A stretch of 64,000 nucleotides of DNA from Spelaeicoccus albus (GCF_013409065.1 NZ_JACBZP010000001.1:2232001-2296000), one strand, 5' to 3'. Counted from the stretch's first letter, positions 24,744 to 33,980 are shown. Notes: generated from the letters alone by a model not told the origin. Program-made: numbers and translations.

Positions 24744-27008
24744 ATGGAGTATGACTTGGGGCTCAACCCTGAATCCGCAACCGCGGTCATCGACAATGGC
24801 CGTTTTGGAAAACACACAGTCCGATTCGAGACGGGCCGCTTGGCCCAGCAGGCAGCCGGCTCGGCCGTCGCCTACCTCGACGACGACACGATGCTGTTGT
24901 CGGCCACGACTGCCGGCAAGCAGCCGAAAGATCATTTCGACTTCTTCCCGCTGACCGTCGACGTCGAAGAGCGCATGTATGCGGCGGGTCGCATCCCCGG
25001 CTCGTTCTTCCGCCGCGAAGGACGTCCCGGCACCGACGCCATCCTGACGTGCCGACTGATCGACCGGCCGCTGCGCCCGTCGTTCGTCTCCGGCCTGCGT
25101 AACGAAGTCCAGGTCGTCATCACGGTGATGTCCGTCAACCCGGATCACGCCTACGACGTCGTCGCCATCAACGCGGCGTCCATGTCGACCCAGTTGTCCG
25201 GGCTGCCGTTCTCCGGGCCGATCGGCGGCGTGCGCATTTCGCTGATCTCCGACAGCCAAGGCGCCCAGTGGGTCGCGTTCCCGACCAACACGCAGGCCGA
25301 GAATTCGGTCTTCGACATGGTCGTGGCCGGCCGGGTCCGCACCGATGCCTCGGGCACCGACGACGTGGCCATCATGATGGTGGAAGCCGAGGCCAGCGAA
25401 AACGCGTGGTCGCTCATCAAGGACGACGGCGTGGCGGCACCGACCGAAGAGGTAGTGGCCGAGGGCCTGGAAGCGGCCAAGCCGTTCATCCGCGAACTCG
25501 TCCGCGCCCAGTCCGAACTCGCCGAGCGCGCCGCCAAGCCGGTTGTCGAGTTCCCGCGCTTCCTGGACTACCAGGACGACGTGTTCGAGGCGGTCGAGGG
25601 CGCTGCCCAGACCGAGCTGGCGGGCATCTTCCAAATTGCCGACAAGCTCGAGCGCGACGCCAAGTCCGACGAACTGAAGGCCGGCCTGCACGAGAAGTTC
25701 GATGAGCAGTTCGAAGGACGCGAGAAGGAGATCTCGGCCGCGTTCAAGGCGCTGACCAAGAAGATCGTCCGTCAACGCATCCTCACCGAGCAGGTTCGCA
25801 TCGACGGCCGCGGGCTGACCGACATCCGTCCGCTGTCGGCCGAGATCGACGTCGTCCCGCGCGTGCACGGGTCGGCACTGTTCGAGCGCGGCGAGACCCA
25901 GATCTTGGGCATCACCACTCTCAACATGCTGAAGATGGAACAGCAGATCGATTCGCTGTCTCCCGTCACCCGCAAGCGGTACATGCACAACTACAACTTC
26001 CCGCCGTTCTCGACCGGTGAGACCGGCCGCGTGGGCAGCCCGAAGCGCCGCGAGATCGGTCACGGCATGCTTGCCGAGCGGGCTCTGGTTCCGGTGCTGC
26101 CGGGCCGCGAGGAATTCCCGTACGCCATCCGCCAGGTGTCCGAAGCGCTCGGCTCCAACGGATCGACGTCGATGGGCTCGGTGTGCGCCTCGACCCTCGG
26201 CCTGCTGAACGCCGGCGTGCCGCTGCGTGCACCCGTCGCGGGCATCGCCATGGGCCTGGTCTCCGACGTCGTCCACACCGAGAACGGCGAACAGACGGCG
26301 TATGCCGCCCTGACCGACATCCTCGGCGCAGAAGACGCATTCGGCGATATGGACTTCAAGGTCGCCGGCACGTCCGAATTCGTCACGGCAATCCAGCTGG
26401 ACACCAAGCTCGACGGAATTCCGGCATCTGTGCTGGCCGCAGCGCTGAAGCAGGCCCGCGAAGCCCGCCTGACCATTTTGGGCGTGCTCGGCGACGCGAT
26501 CAGCGGTCCCGGCGAAATGGCTCCGACCGCGCCGCGCGTGATCTCGGTCAAGGTGCCCGTCGACAAGATCGGCGAGGTCATCGGGCCGAAGGGCAAGATG
26601 ATCAACCAGATCCAAGAGGACACCGGCGCCGACATTTCGATCGAGGACGACGGAACGGTCTTCATCGGCGCGACCGACGGCCCGTCCGCCGAAGCGGCCA
26701 GGTCGGCGATCAACGCGATTGCCAATCCGCAGGTGCCCGAGGTCGGCGAACGTTACCTCGGCACGGTGGTCAAGGCGATGAGCTTTGGCGCGTTCGTGTC
26801 GCTCACCCCGGGCAAGGACGGCCTGCTGCACATTTCCGAGATGCGCAAGCTGGTCGGCGGCAAGCGGGTCGAGGACGTCGAGGACGTCGTCTCGGTCGGG
26901 CAGAAGATCCAGGTCGAGATCACGAAGATCGACGATCGCGGCAAGTTGTCGCTGACGCCGGTCGCCCCGGAAGACGAGACGGAATCCGCCCCGGCCGCCG
27001 AGGCGTAA
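24744..27008 (+). CDS. pnp: Polyribonucleotide nucleotidyltransferase (PNPase / guanosine pentaphosphate synthetase)
   Basis: PNPase degrades RNA 3' to 5' by phosphorolysis and can add tails; the actinobacterial enzyme is also called GPSI. The 754-residue protein has two RNase PH-like domains (first: [47 protein letters not shown]; second: [25 protein letters not shown] and [18 protein letters not shown]), an all-alpha linker, a KH domain with [13 protein letters not shown] (about 612-624), and an S1 domain ([28 protein letters not shown]). ATG 24744 follows GGGGAGG by about 15 bases, rather far, in a long structured leader. The M16 peptidase begins at the next base after its stop. Confidence 0.97.
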   Translation: MEYDLGLNPESATAVIDNGRFGKHTVRFETGRLAQQAAGSAVAYLDDDTMLLSATTAGKQPKDHFDFFPLTVDVEERMYAAGRIPGSFFRREGRPGTDAILTCRLIDRPLRPSFVSGLRNEVQVVITVMSVNPDHAYDVVAINAASMSTQLSGLPFSGPIGGVRISLISDSQGAQWVAFPTNTQAENSVFDMVVAGRVRTDASGTDDVAIMMVEAEASENAWSLIKDDGVAAPTEEVVAEGLEAAKPFIRELVRAQSELAERAAKPVVEFPRFLDYQDDVFEAVEGAAQTELAGIFQIADKLERDAKSDELKAGLHEKFDEQFEGREKEISAAFKALTKKIVRQRILTEQVRIDGRGLTDIRPLSAEIDVVPRVHGSALFERGETQILGITTLNMLKMEQQIDSLSPVTRKRYMHNYNFPPFSTGETGRVGSPKRREIGHGMLAERALVPVLPGREEFPYAIRQVSEALGSNGSTSMGSVCASTLGLLNAGVPLRAPVAGIAMGLVSDVVHTENGEQTAYAALTDILGAEDAFGDMDFKVAGTSEFVTAIQLDTKLDGIPASVLAAALKQAREARLTILGVLGDAISGPGEMAPTAPRVISVKVPVDKIGEVIGPKGKMINQIQEDTGADISIEDDGTVFIGATDGPSAEAARSAINAIANPQVPEVGERYLGTVVKAMSFGAFVSLTPGKDGLLHISEMRKLVGGKRVEDVEDVVSVGQKIQVEITKIDDRGKLSLTPVAPEDETESAPAAEA

Positions 27009-28346
27009 ATGACCGACTACACCACCCGGACCCTGTCGGAAGAGGGGGGCGGCGCAGTGCGCCGTTCCGTCTTGCCCGGCGGGGTCCGCGTGCTTTCGGA
27101 GACAATGCCGGGGCTGCTTTCGGCCACGATTGGGTTCTGGGTGGGCGTGGGCAGCCGCGACGAGCGGTCCGGACAGCTCGGATCGACTCATTTCCTCGAA
27201 CACCTCTTGTTCAAGGGGACGAAATCCCGGTCCGCCATGGACATCGCATGCGCATTCGACGCTGTCGGCGGCGAAGCCAACGCGGCGACCGGCAAGGAAC
27301 ATACCTGCTATTACGCACGCGTGCTGGCCGACGATCTGCCGATGGCCATTGAAACCATCGCCGATATGGTGACGTCCGCCGAACTCGACGGAACCGAGCT
27401 GAACAATGAACGGGGAGTCATCCTCGAAGAGCTCGCGATGACCGAGGACGACCCTGCCGATCTGGCACACGAGAAGTTCGCGGCCGCCGTCCTCGGCGAT
27501 CATCCGCTGGGCAGGCCCATCGGCGGCACGCCCGACGAGATCACGGCAGTGGCCAGGGACGCCGTGTTCGAGCATTACCGCAACAATTACGTGCCGCACG
27601 AGATAGTGATAGCTGCGGCCGGCGGGCTCGATCACGACCGGGTGTGCGAGCTTGTCCACGACGCGTTCACGCGCGCCGGCTGGCAGCTCGGCGAGGCCGA
27701 AGAGCCGAAGGTCCGGCCGAGACCGGACCAGCCGGTGATTCCGCCCACCGGCGGGGCCGTCGTGGTCAACCGGCCGATCGAGCAGGCGAATCTGCTCCTG
27801 GGATGCGCCGGCCTGACGGCCACGTCGAGCGACAGATACACCATGAGTGTGCTGAACGCCGTCCTGGGCGGGGGCATGTCCAGCCGGCTCTTCCAAGAGG
27901 TGCGCGAAAAGCGGGGACTCGCCTATGCAACGTATTCGTTTGCGGCGGGCTACTCGGACACCGGCTATTTTGCGCTCTACGCCGGGTGCGCGCCGTCGAA
28001 GACGCTCGAAGTCACCGAGTTGCTGGTGGCCGAATGGGAGCGCCTGGCCACGGAACCGGTCGGCGCCGACGAACTTGCCCGTGCCGTCGGTCAGCTCTCC
28101 GGCGGCATGGTGCTGGCACTGGAGGACTCCGCATCGCGGATGAACAAGCTCGGCGTCAGCGAACTGGTCCGCGGCGAATACGACGACCTGGCGACAGTCC
28201 TTGCGGCAGTGCGCGCCGTCACGGCCGAGGACGTACGCCAATTGGCCGCCGACCTGCTGGCCAGACCGCGCAGCATCAGCCTTGTCGGCCCGTACGAGAA
28301 CGGCGACGCCGACGAGATCGTCCGAGCCGCCGGCGTCCAGCCCTAG
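27009..28346 (+). CDS. M16-family zinc metallopeptidase
   Basis: A 445-residue pitrilysin/mitochondrial-processing-peptidase-like protein. The inverted zinc motif HFLEH is at 61-65, and the third ligand is probably Glu141 in NNERGVILEEL, the expected distance away. The second half (VVVNRPIEQANLLLGCAGL and GGGMSSRLFQEVREKRGLAYATYSF) is the non-catalytic M16 domain typical of active family members. These peptidases degrade short peptides in the cytoplasm; the physiological substrate is not known. The ATG follows the pnp stop with no spacer (TAAATG), and pnp-M16 is a conserved pair in actinobacteria. Confidence 0.93.
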   Translation: MTDYTTRTLSEEGGGAVRRSVLPGGVRVLSETMPGLLSATIGFWVGVGSRDERSGQLGSTHFLEHLLFKGTKSRSAMDIACAFDAVGGEANAATGKEHTCYYARVLADDLPMAIETIADMVTSAELDGTELNNERGVILEELAMTEDDPADLAHEKFAAAVLGDHPLGRPIGGTPDEITAVARDAVFEHYRNNYVPHEIVIAAAGGLDHDRVCELVHDAFTRAGWQLGEAEEPKVRPRPDQPVIPPTGGAVVVNRPIEQANLLLGCAGLTATSSDRYTMSVLNAVLGGGMSSRLFQEVREKRGLAYATYSFAAGYSDTGYFALYAGCAPSKTLEVTELLVAEWERLATEPVGADELARAVGQLSGGMVLALEDSASRMNKLGVSELVRGEYDDLATVLAAVRAVTAEDVRQLAADLLARPRSISLVGPYENGDADEIVRAAGVQP

Positions 28347-28417
28347 CCCCGCCCATGTTTCCGCCCCGCAAGTCGGGATGGTGACATCTCGGGCCGGCGG
28401 CCATAGAGTGTCGTAGT

Positions 28418-29734
28418 GTGACACCACCCACCGGCCCGGGACGACGCGGCATCAGTCGACGCTCGGCGCTGTTGGCGGCCGGAGCCGGCGGTCTCTGCCT
28501 GACCGGGGCCGGCTTGCGGTGGGGCCGTACCGGCAACCTCGATGTTCCGCTCGATTCATCGGCCGTCGCATTTGCCGGGCCGGGGATGCGCCGTTTCGTC
28601 GGCGCCGATCAAGCACGCCGGCTCGTTCCCGGTACCCGCGTGCTGAAGAGCGCTGACGATGCCCGCACCCTGACTGACAACCAGCGGGCGTGGCTGGAGA
28701 GCGGCAATGACCGGGTGCTTTCCGGCCACGGCTTTGCGGAAATGACGCGGCTGGCCCTGCTCGACATCAAGACCATGCTGTTGGACAACGGCGCGGCACT
28801 TGCCGGGTGGTCGCCGCATTGGCGGTACGTCTGGCCGCGCGACGGCGCGCATATGGCAGCCGCCCTGTCGGCGGCCGGGCACCCCGAGGATGCGCTGAGC
28901 ATCATGCGATTCCTGCAAAAGGCGATGCCGCCGCACGGCTGGCTCCAATCACGCTATTTGCCGGACGGTTCGGGGCCGCCGGATCACCGCGAGCGCCAGC
29001 TCGACCACTTCGGATGGGTGTTATGGGCGGCCGGCAAAATGGCCGCGGACGCCGGTGACGATGCGCGCGCCGTCCTGCAACCGATGCGCCGGCTGCTCGA
29101 GTACTGTGCCGACGGCACGCTGGCAGCCATCAATACGCCGGGCTCGCTGCCGCCGGCGTCGATGGACTACTGGGAGCAGCACGAATCCACGCTCACCCTC
29201 GGCATCGCCGCCCCGCTGCTGGCCGGCCTGCAGGCCGCGTCAACAATTTTCGGGGCGCTGGGGTCGGGGGAGATGCGCCGGAGATGCCGGTACGGTGCAG
29301 CGCGACTGGATGACGCGATCCGCACCGGGTTCGGCCGCACCGGGTACCCGCGGACACTGGGTGGCTCCGCCCGAGACGCCTCCGTGGCGATGCTGCTGCC
29401 GCCGTACACCACAGAGCCTCGCAGCGATGTGGTCGAGGCGTTCGACGCGGCCCAGCGCGACCTCGAGCGATCCAACGGCGGACTCGCCCCGGGGGAGGGC
29501 TGGCCGGACGACGGCGTCGCGTGGACCCCGGAAACCGCGATATTCGCCTATGCGAACGCCGGCCTGGGGCGGGCCGGAAAGGCCGAACGGATCCTGCATT
29601 GGCTCGCCGATCACCGCACCAAGGCCGGCTCGCTTCCCGAAAAGGTCTTGTTCAGCGGCCGCCCGGCGTCGGTGGCACCGCTCAGCTGGACGGCCGCGCT
29701 CACGGTGCTGACAGTCGATCAACTCCGCCGGTGA
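28418..29734 (+). CDS. Exported glycoside hydrolase family 15-like protein
   Basis: A 438-residue protein with a probable Tat signal: GISRRSALLAAGAGGLCLTGAG, twin arginines at 14-15. The mature part is an (alpha/alpha)6 barrel: WSPHWRYVWPRDGAHMAAALSAAGHPEDALSIMRFLQ (WPRDG at 139-143), GWLQSRYLPDGSG, LDHFGWVLWAAG, SMDYWEQHEST and WTPETAIFAYANAGLG. This is the GH15 glucoamylase/trehalase pattern, with WEQHE and the late PE as candidate catalytic acids. Actinobacterial members act outside the cell on alpha-glucans or cell-wall glycans; the substrate is uncertain. A TAGAGT box lies eight bases before GTG 28418. Confidence 0.8.
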   Translation: MTPPTGPGRRGISRRSALLAAGAGGLCLTGAGLRWGRTGNLDVPLDSSAVAFAGPGMRRFVGADQARRLVPGTRVLKSADDARTLTDNQRAWLESGNDRVLSGHGFAEMTRLALLDIKTMLLDNGAALAGWSPHWRYVWPRDGAHMAAALSAAGHPEDALSIMRFLQKAMPPHGWLQSRYLPDGSGPPDHRERQLDHFGWVLWAAGKMAADAGDDARAVLQPMRRLLEYCADGTLAAINTPGSLPPASMDYWEQHESTLTLGIAAPLLAGLQAASTIFGALGSGEMRRRCRYGAARLDDAIRTGFGRTGYPRTLGGSARDASVAMLLPPYTTEPRSDVVEAFDAAQRDLERSNGGLAPGEGWPDDGVAWTPETAIFAYANAGLGRAGKAERILHWLADHRTKAGSLPEKVLFSGRPASVAPLSWTAALTVLTVDQLRR

Positions 29735-29863
29735 CCTCGTCGCCGCCCGCACCGCTTGCGGGGGTTCACGCTACGATAATGGAACCGGAAAAGTGCGCGC
29801 GGTGATCAACGCGCAGTGCGCCAAGGAGCTATCGCGCGCGGGCCGAGCGGGAAGGGACAGTCT

Positions 29864-30547
29864 GTGGTCAATCGTCCGCGTACGCCCTTGGACCGACGGC
29901 GGGTTGTGGACGCGGCCATCGACTACATCGACCGGCACGGCGTCGTCGATCTGACGATGCGCCGGCTCGGCGCGACGCTCAACGTCGAAGCGATGGCATT
30001 GTATCGTCACATCCCCGGCCGTGATCAGTTGCTCGACGCCGTTGTCAAGCAAGTGATCGACGACTTGTTCGACGATCCGCGACTGAAGGACGATGCGCGG
30101 TCGTGGGAAGAATATATCTACCGTATTGCCAATGCCATTCGCGAGATGGCAATTTCACATCCGAAACTCTTCCCGTTGATTGCGACTCGTCCGCCCGATG
30201 CGCCGTGGATCCGCCCGCCGCTGCGGAGCATGAGGTGGATCGAGAATTTTCTCTCCTCGCTGAAACAACACGGTTTCAGCGACGCCGCAGCCGTGACGGC
30301 GTATAAGGCGTTCACCAGTTTCATCCTGGGCGCGCTATTACTGGAGGCGGCCAGCCGCGGCGGAGACCTGGCGGAGATCGTGCCCATGTCCGAGAGTTCC
30401 GGGGCGGAGCGGGCGGAATCCTATCCCCACGTCGAGCGCCTTCAGAGCCTGTTGGCCGAAGACCACAACGAGCGAGAATTCGAAGACGGGCTCGAAGAAC
30501 TTATCGAACGATTGCGTCCGTTGCTCACCTCCGAAAATTCGTACTGA
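29864..30547 (+). CDS. TetR-family transcriptional regulator
   Basis: A 227-residue repressor. The N-terminal domain PLDRRRVVDAAIDYIDRHGVVDLTMRRLGATLNVEAMALYRHIPGRDQLLDAVVKQVIDD is the TetR helix-turn-helix in the TetR-proper subgroup (MALYRHI), and the C-terminal helices contain HPKLFPLIATRPPDAPWIRPPLRSMRWIENFLSSLKQHGFSDAAAVTAYKAFTSFILGALLLE, the TetR_C ligand-binding fold. GTG 29864 is preferred over GTG 29816 because AAGGGA precedes it. No efflux gene is adjacent; the nearest candidate targets are the HTH gene and small membrane proteins downstream, which share GTTTA-N5-TAAAC sites. Confidence 0.85.
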   Translation: MVNRPRTPLDRRRVVDAAIDYIDRHGVVDLTMRRLGATLNVEAMALYRHIPGRDQLLDAVVKQVIDDLFDDPRLKDDARSWEEYIYRIANAIREMAISHPKLFPLIATRPPDAPWIRPPLRSMRWIENFLSSLKQHGFSDAAAVTAYKAFTSFILGALLLEAASRGGDLAEIVPMSESSGAERAESYPHVERLQSLLAEDHNEREFEDGLEELIERLRPLLTSENSY

Positions 30548-30642
30548 ACCGCAAGCCGGCTCGCGGCCGGGAATTCCGACGGTGAACCCGTCTGAGAAAT
30601 TACTGGCAATTCCGACGGGTGTGCTGTCGCCATCGACAAATG

Positions 30643-30659
30643 TGTTTACGCTGTAAACA
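30643..30659. promoter_or_regulatory. Palindromic operator, site 1 (TGTTTAC-N3-GTAAACA)
   Basis: A perfect inverted repeat with seven-base arms and a GCT spacer, in the 224-base gap between the TetR gene and the HTH gene at 30772. The inner format GTTTA-N5-TAAAC recurs at 31200-31214, upstream of the next gene. The remainder of the gap shows no other feature. Confidence 0.65.
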
Positions 30660-30771
30660 GCAGTTGGTAGTCTTATAGCGCGCCCTGCTCGGTGAGTGAC
30701 TTCTTTTGTGCGCCGACGACGCGTGGATCCGAACAACTGTTGACGCGGAACGAGAGAAGTGAGCGGAGTCC

Positions 30772-31131
30772 ATGAATTTCTCACGGGTGATCGCCGACGA
30801 TGACGACCCCGGCGCCGAAGTGGAGCCGGTGGAATTTCACGGAGTTGATCACGAACGAATCCACGATGCCGTGTTCGCCGCGCTTGACGATCCGTATCGC
30901 CGGGCGATGCTGATCCTGATGCGCCGATGCCGTGATGTCATCATCGACGAAATAGTCGTCGAGCTCGGCTTGAGCGAACCCGAAGCTCGCGCGCATTTGC
31001 GCATTCTGATCGATGCGGGTCTCGTCAGGGTCGACGCGGTTGGCGATGACGAGGTGTTCATGCTCGATCCGGGCGTTCTGGACGACCTCGTCGTGCAGGT
31101 ACTCGGCCGGCGACAGGATGATGACGTCTAG
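30772..31131 (+). CDS. ArsR-like winged-helix DNA-binding protein
   Basis: A 119-residue protein: an acidic N-terminal tail of about 25 residues (IADDDDPGAEVEPVEFHGVD) followed by a winged helix, HDAVFAALDDPYRRAMLILMRRCRDVIIDEIVVELGLSEPEARAHLRILIDAGLVRVDAVGDDEVFMLD, which matches the ArsR pattern (LDDPYRR like LADPTRR). It lacks metal-binding cysteines. The acidic tail and strongly acidic C-terminus (RRQDDDV) are unusual for a DNA-binding protein. Palindromes of one format lie 113 bases upstream and 69 bases downstream of the gene, so it may bind them itself; the TetR protein is the other candidate. Confidence 0.7.
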   Translation: MNFSRVIADDDDPGAEVEPVEFHGVDHERIHDAVFAALDDPYRRAMLILMRRCRDVIIDEIVVELGLSEPEARAHLRILIDAGLVRVDAVGDDEVFMLDPGVLDDLVVQVLGRRQDDDV

Positions 31132-31199
31132 ACCGACGGCGCAGCCGCGGCCCGATTTTCGCCGCGAGCGTCATGCGGGTCAACGGCAGACACTTTGAC

Positions 31200-31214
31200 G
31201 TTTATCATGTAAAC
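31200..31214. promoter_or_regulatory. Palindromic operator, site 2 (GTTTA-N5-TAAAC)
   Basis: GTTTATCATGTAAAC has the same outer bases and the same 15-base length as the core of the site at 30644-30658. It lies 62 bases before the start of the membrane coiled-coil gene. A shared regulator is inferred from the matching format. Confidence 0.6.
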
Positions 31215-31276
31215 TCGGTGACGGCACGGCGGCAGTGACTTCGCTGATCGCTCCGGTAACTGCGAAAGAAGGATTG

Positions 31277-31705
31277 ATGAGTACCGGCACTATTCTTTGG
31301 ATTGTCGCGGCAATAGTTGTCGTAGTGATAGTGGTAGGAATAATCATTGCGGCGGCACGAAAAGCGGCGGAAAAGAAGCGTCGGCGCCAACGTGCCGAAG
31401 CCGATCGTATGCGCACCGAAGCCGCGTCGGCGGAGCCCGTCGCACGCGACCACGAGGTGCACGCGGCCGAACGCCGGGCCCGGGCAGATAAAGCTCAGGC
31501 AGAGGCAGACGCACAGGCGGCCGAAGCCGATCTTCGTGCCGCCGAGTCCGAGCAACTCGCCACCGAAGCCGACAGGTTGCGCGGTGAGGCCGCCGGCCGC
31601 AGCCAAGCGGCGGATGAGAGTCGAAGCGATCGGGCGCGCCGATTGGAGCGTGCCGACGAGATCGATCCCGACGTCGACGACTCGTCGACGAACCGGCGCC
31701 ACTGA
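31277..31705 (+). CDS. Membrane-anchored coiled-coil protein
   Basis: A 142-residue protein with one N-terminal membrane helix (TGTILWIVAAIVVVVIVVGIIIAA, about 3-26), then a basic stretch RKAAEKKRRRQR that should stay cytoplasmic, and a long Ala/Glu/Arg-rich coiled coil (about 40-120) with heptad-like AEADRMRTEAASAE and ADAQAAEADLRAAESEQLATEADRLRGEA. The tail is acidic and Ser-rich. No enzymatic motif is present. ATG 31277 follows AAAGAAGGA. Such proteins occur in actinobacterial stress regulons next to small hydrophobic peptides like the one encoded 71 bases downstream; function unknown. Confidence 0.7.
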   Translation: MSTGTILWIVAAIVVVVIVVGIIIAAARKAAEKKRRRQRAEADRMRTEAASAEPVARDHEVHAAERRARADKAQAEADAQAAEADLRAAESEQLATEADRLRGEAAGRSQAADESRSDRARRLERADEIDPDVDDSSTNRRH

Positions 31706-31776
31706 AATCGCCCCACACGCCACCAGTCGCTATTAGCAACGCCACCAGCCGCTACACGTCAACGAAAGGGTCATCA

Positions 31777-31920
31777 ATGGACTTCATCTTGTGGATAATC
31801 GCCGTGATTCTCGTTATTGCCGGAATCATCGGCATCATCCGGCACCGCATTCTTTGGGGGGTCATCCTGATAGTCGTCGGGCTTTTGGTCGGCCCCGGCG
31901 GTGTCAGCGTGCTCACCTGA
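31777..31920 (+). CDS. 47-residue hydrophobic membrane peptide
   Basis: A short reading frame starting MDFILWIIAVILVIAGIIGI and ending GPGGVSVLT. It has two hydrophobic helices (about 3-20 and 25-38) separated by a basic turn RHRILWG, and a terminal GPGG motif that I recognise from small actinobacterial membrane peptides of the GPGTVSW/GPGG type. ATG 31777 follows AACGAAAGGG. It lies between the coiled-coil membrane protein and dapB on the same strand. Its size places it below usual gene-calling thresholds, so it may be missed in automatic annotation. Function unknown. Confidence 0.68.
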   Translation: MDFILWIIAVILVIAGIIGIIRHRILWGVILIVVGLLVGPGGVSVLT

Positions 31921-31964
31921 CCCTCGATTCTTGTCAACGGGCGCCGATGCGGGAAACTAGTGCC

Positions 31965-32726
31965 ATGACATCACAAGCTGGGACACTTCGCGTCGGCGTG
32001 CTCGGCGCCCATGGGCGGATGGGAACCGAGGCCACTCGCGCCATCGACGCCTCCGACGATCTGGAACTGAGCGCCGCTTTGGGGTCCGCCGACGATTTGT
32101 CCGAATTCGAACGCACGGACACCGACGTCGTCGTCGAGCTGACGGTGCCGACCGCCACCGAAGACAATGTCACGTCTCTGGTCGGCCGCGGCTTCAACGT
32201 CGTCGTCGGTACCAGCGGGTGGGACGACGCTGCGCAGGACCGCTTGCGTGCCGGACTGGCCGATCATCCGGACGTGGGAGTGCTCATTGCTCCGAACTTC
32301 TCCATCAGCGCCGTTTTGGCCATGGACTTCGCGGCCCGCGCGGCCAAGTATTTCGAATCGGCCGAAGTCATCGAACTGCACCAGCCCACCAAGGTGGACG
32401 CGCCGTCCGGAACGGCCGTGCACACGGCGTCCGGCATCGCCGCCGCCCGAAAGACGGCCGGACTGCCGGACATGCCCGACGGCACCGAACACTCGCTGGA
32501 CGGCGCGCGCGGAGCGAACGTGGACGGCGTCCGCGTCCACTCGGTGCGCATGCGCGGGCTGGTGGCGCATGAAGAAATCGTGTTCGGCGATGCCGGGCAA
32601 CAGTTGAAGATCACGACCGACTCCTTCGACCGTGGATCGTTCATGCCCGGCGTCCTGCACGCGGCGCGCACGGTGCCCGGCAGACCGGGGCTCACCGTCG
32701 GCCTGGAGAACTATCTTGACCTGTAA
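31965..32726 (+). CDS. dapB: 4-hydroxy-tetrahydrodipicolinate reductase
   Basis: DapB reduces the DapA product with NAD(P)H in the diaminopimelate/lysine pathway, feeding peptidoglycan synthesis. The 253-residue protein starts with the Rossmann motif VGVLGAHGRMG (10-20), then VVVELTVPTATEDNV, VVVGTSGWDD, IAPNFSISAVLAM, and the catalytic loop ELHQPTKVDAPSGTA with His139 and Lys143. The usual second histidine of the ELHHxxK motif is Gln140 here, a mild deviation. ATG 31965 has only a weak purine-rich GCGGGAAA upstream. dapA follows three genes downstream, not directly adjacent. Confidence 0.95.
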   Translation: MTSQAGTLRVGVLGAHGRMGTEATRAIDASDDLELSAALGSADDLSEFERTDTDVVVELTVPTATEDNVTSLVGRGFNVVVGTSGWDDAAQDRLRAGLADHPDVGVLIAPNFSISAVLAMDFAARAAKYFESAEVIELHQPTKVDAPSGTAVHTASGIAAARKTAGLPDMPDGTEHSLDGARGANVDGVRVHSVRMRGLVAHEEIVFGDAGQQLKITTDSFDRGSFMPGVLHAARTVPGRPGLTVGLENYLDL

Positions 32727-32729
32727 GCA

Positions 32730-33206
32730 ATGAGCGGTAAATCGGTCGCTTTGCGCTGGAACAAGGCAAAGGTCGGCGCGGCGCTGCTGACAATTTTCCT
32801 GCTGTTCTACTTGGTGCTGACCTTCCAGCGCGGCTGGCTGCTGCTGACCACGGGCGGATGGGTCGCGCACGTCATGGGCGCGGCGCTTTTGGTGCTGCCC
32901 ATCATCGGCGTGTGGGCGCTCGTGCGCGAATTGCTGTTCGGCGCCGCCATGGAACGTCTGGCCGGAGTCCTCGAGGCAGAAGGGGGACTGCCGCCCGACG
33001 ACCTGCCGCGTACCCCGGGCGGGCGGATTGTCCGGTCGGCGGCCGACGAGGCCTTCGGCCGGTACCGGCACGAGGCCGAAGCCGCTCCGGACGATTGGCG
33101 GAGCTGGTTCCGGCTCTCGTGCGCGTACGACGTCTCGGGAGACCGCCGGCGTGCCCGGTCGACAATGCGCTACGCCATCTCGATGGAAAAACGCGAGCGG
33201 GCCTGA
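32730..33206 (+). CDS. Two-helix membrane protein with TPR-like C-terminus
   Basis: A 158-residue protein. Two membrane helices (about 14-34 and 46-68; KVGAALLTIFLLFYLVLTFQRGWLLL and HVMGAALLVLPIIGVWALVREL) are followed by a soluble region with PPDDLPRTPGGRIVRSAADEAFGRYRHEAEAAPDDWRSWFRLSCAYDVSGDRRRARSTMRYAI. The last 45 residues look like one tetratricopeptide-type helix pair. I recognise the arrangement as a conserved Micrococcales protein found beside dapB, but no function is known. It starts three bases after the dapB stop, so it is in the same transcript. Confidence 0.75.
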   Translation: MSGKSVALRWNKAKVGAALLTIFLLFYLVLTFQRGWLLLTTGGWVAHVMGAALLVLPIIGVWALVRELLFGAAMERLAGVLEAEGGLPPDDLPRTPGGRIVRSAADEAFGRYRHEAEAAPDDWRSWFRLSCAYDVSGDRRRARSTMRYAISMEKRERA

Positions 33207-33296
33207 TGGCCCGGGGCCCGGCCGGGTGGCAAGAACATTACGCGTCCCGCCGGACCGCACCCGGTCCGCGGCGCGGTCACCCCATAGGGTTGAGCC

Positions 33297-33980
33297 GTGA
33301 ATGATATCGCTGCGCTGACCGGGCGCTCCTTTGCCGCGGTCCTCTTCGACCTGGACGGCACCTTGATCAACTCGATCGAAGCCGTCGAGCGTTCCTGGCG
33401 AGAATGGGCGCGCCTGGAAGGCGTGGATCTCGCCGATATCGGCAATTTCCACGGCACGCCGAGCAGGCAGATAGTCGCCAAACTCGTGCCGCCCGAGCAG
33501 GTCGAGCGCTCCAGCGCCGTCATCGACTCGCTCGAACTTGCCGACACCGACGGCGTCGTGATCCTGCCGGGCAGCGAGACCGCCCTCGAAGCGCTGCTGG
33601 ACGTGCCGGGCGGCAGACAATACGCCGCTATCGCCACCTCCGGATCCCGCCCGCTCGCCACCATGCGGCTGAAAGCGACGGGGCTGCGCGTGCCGGACGT
33701 CGTTGTGACGGCGTCCGATGTGAGCGTCGGCAAGCCCGACCCGGCGCCGTATGTGCTGGCTGCGGAGCGCTTGGGAGTCGATCCGCGAGAGTGCCTGGTC
33801 GTCGAAGACGCGCCGGCGGGCATCGAATCCGGCAACGCGGCAGGAGCCGCGACCCTCGGCATTCTCACGTCGTCCGGCCCGGACGAACTCCGCGCCGCGG
33901 ACGCCGTGGTGCGCGACTTGGACGCCGTGCGCTTTCAGGCGGGCCCCGGCGGCGTGAGCATGCGGGAATCGCAGGTATGA
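33297..33980 (+). CDS. HAD-superfamily hydrolase, beta-phosphoglucomutase-like
   Basis: A 227-residue subfamily IA haloacid-dehalogenase-type phosphatase. Motif I is AVLFDLDGTLINS with nucleophile Asp18 and acid/base Asp20; motif II is the Thr/Ser of AIATSGSRP; Lys in SVGKPDPAPYVLAAERLG (motif III) and acidic residues of VVEDAPAGIESGNAAG (motif IV) are all present. These enzymes remove phosphate from small metabolites such as sugar phosphates; the substrate cannot be assigned. The cap domain lies at about 25-90. TAGGGT at 33285-33290 ends six bases before GTG 33297, suggesting a leaderless transcript. dapA follows. Confidence 0.85.
   Translation: MNDIAALTGRSFAAVLFDLDGTLINSIEAVERSWREWARLEGVDLADIGNFHGTPSRQIVAKLVPPEQVERSSAVIDSLELADTDGVVILPGSETALEALLDVPGGRQYAAIATSGSRPLATMRLKATGLRVPDVVVTASDVSVGKPDPAPYVLAAERLGVDPRECLVVEDAPAGIESGNAAGAATLGILTSSGPDELRAADAVVRDLDAVRFQAGPGGVSMRESQV

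Noticed and set aside
24720-28427. A 1235-codon open frame on the minus strand opposite pnp and the M16 peptidase gene
   Set aside because: It mirrors strongly coding plus-strand genes in a GC-rich genome and its translation is low-complexity Arg/Asp/Gly/His-rich without domains; it is a codon-bias shadow.
30643-31220. GTTT motifs read as SigF/SigB-type promoters
   Set aside because: No GGGTAT-like -10 element follows at 15-17 bases; the perfect inverted repeats fit an operator better.
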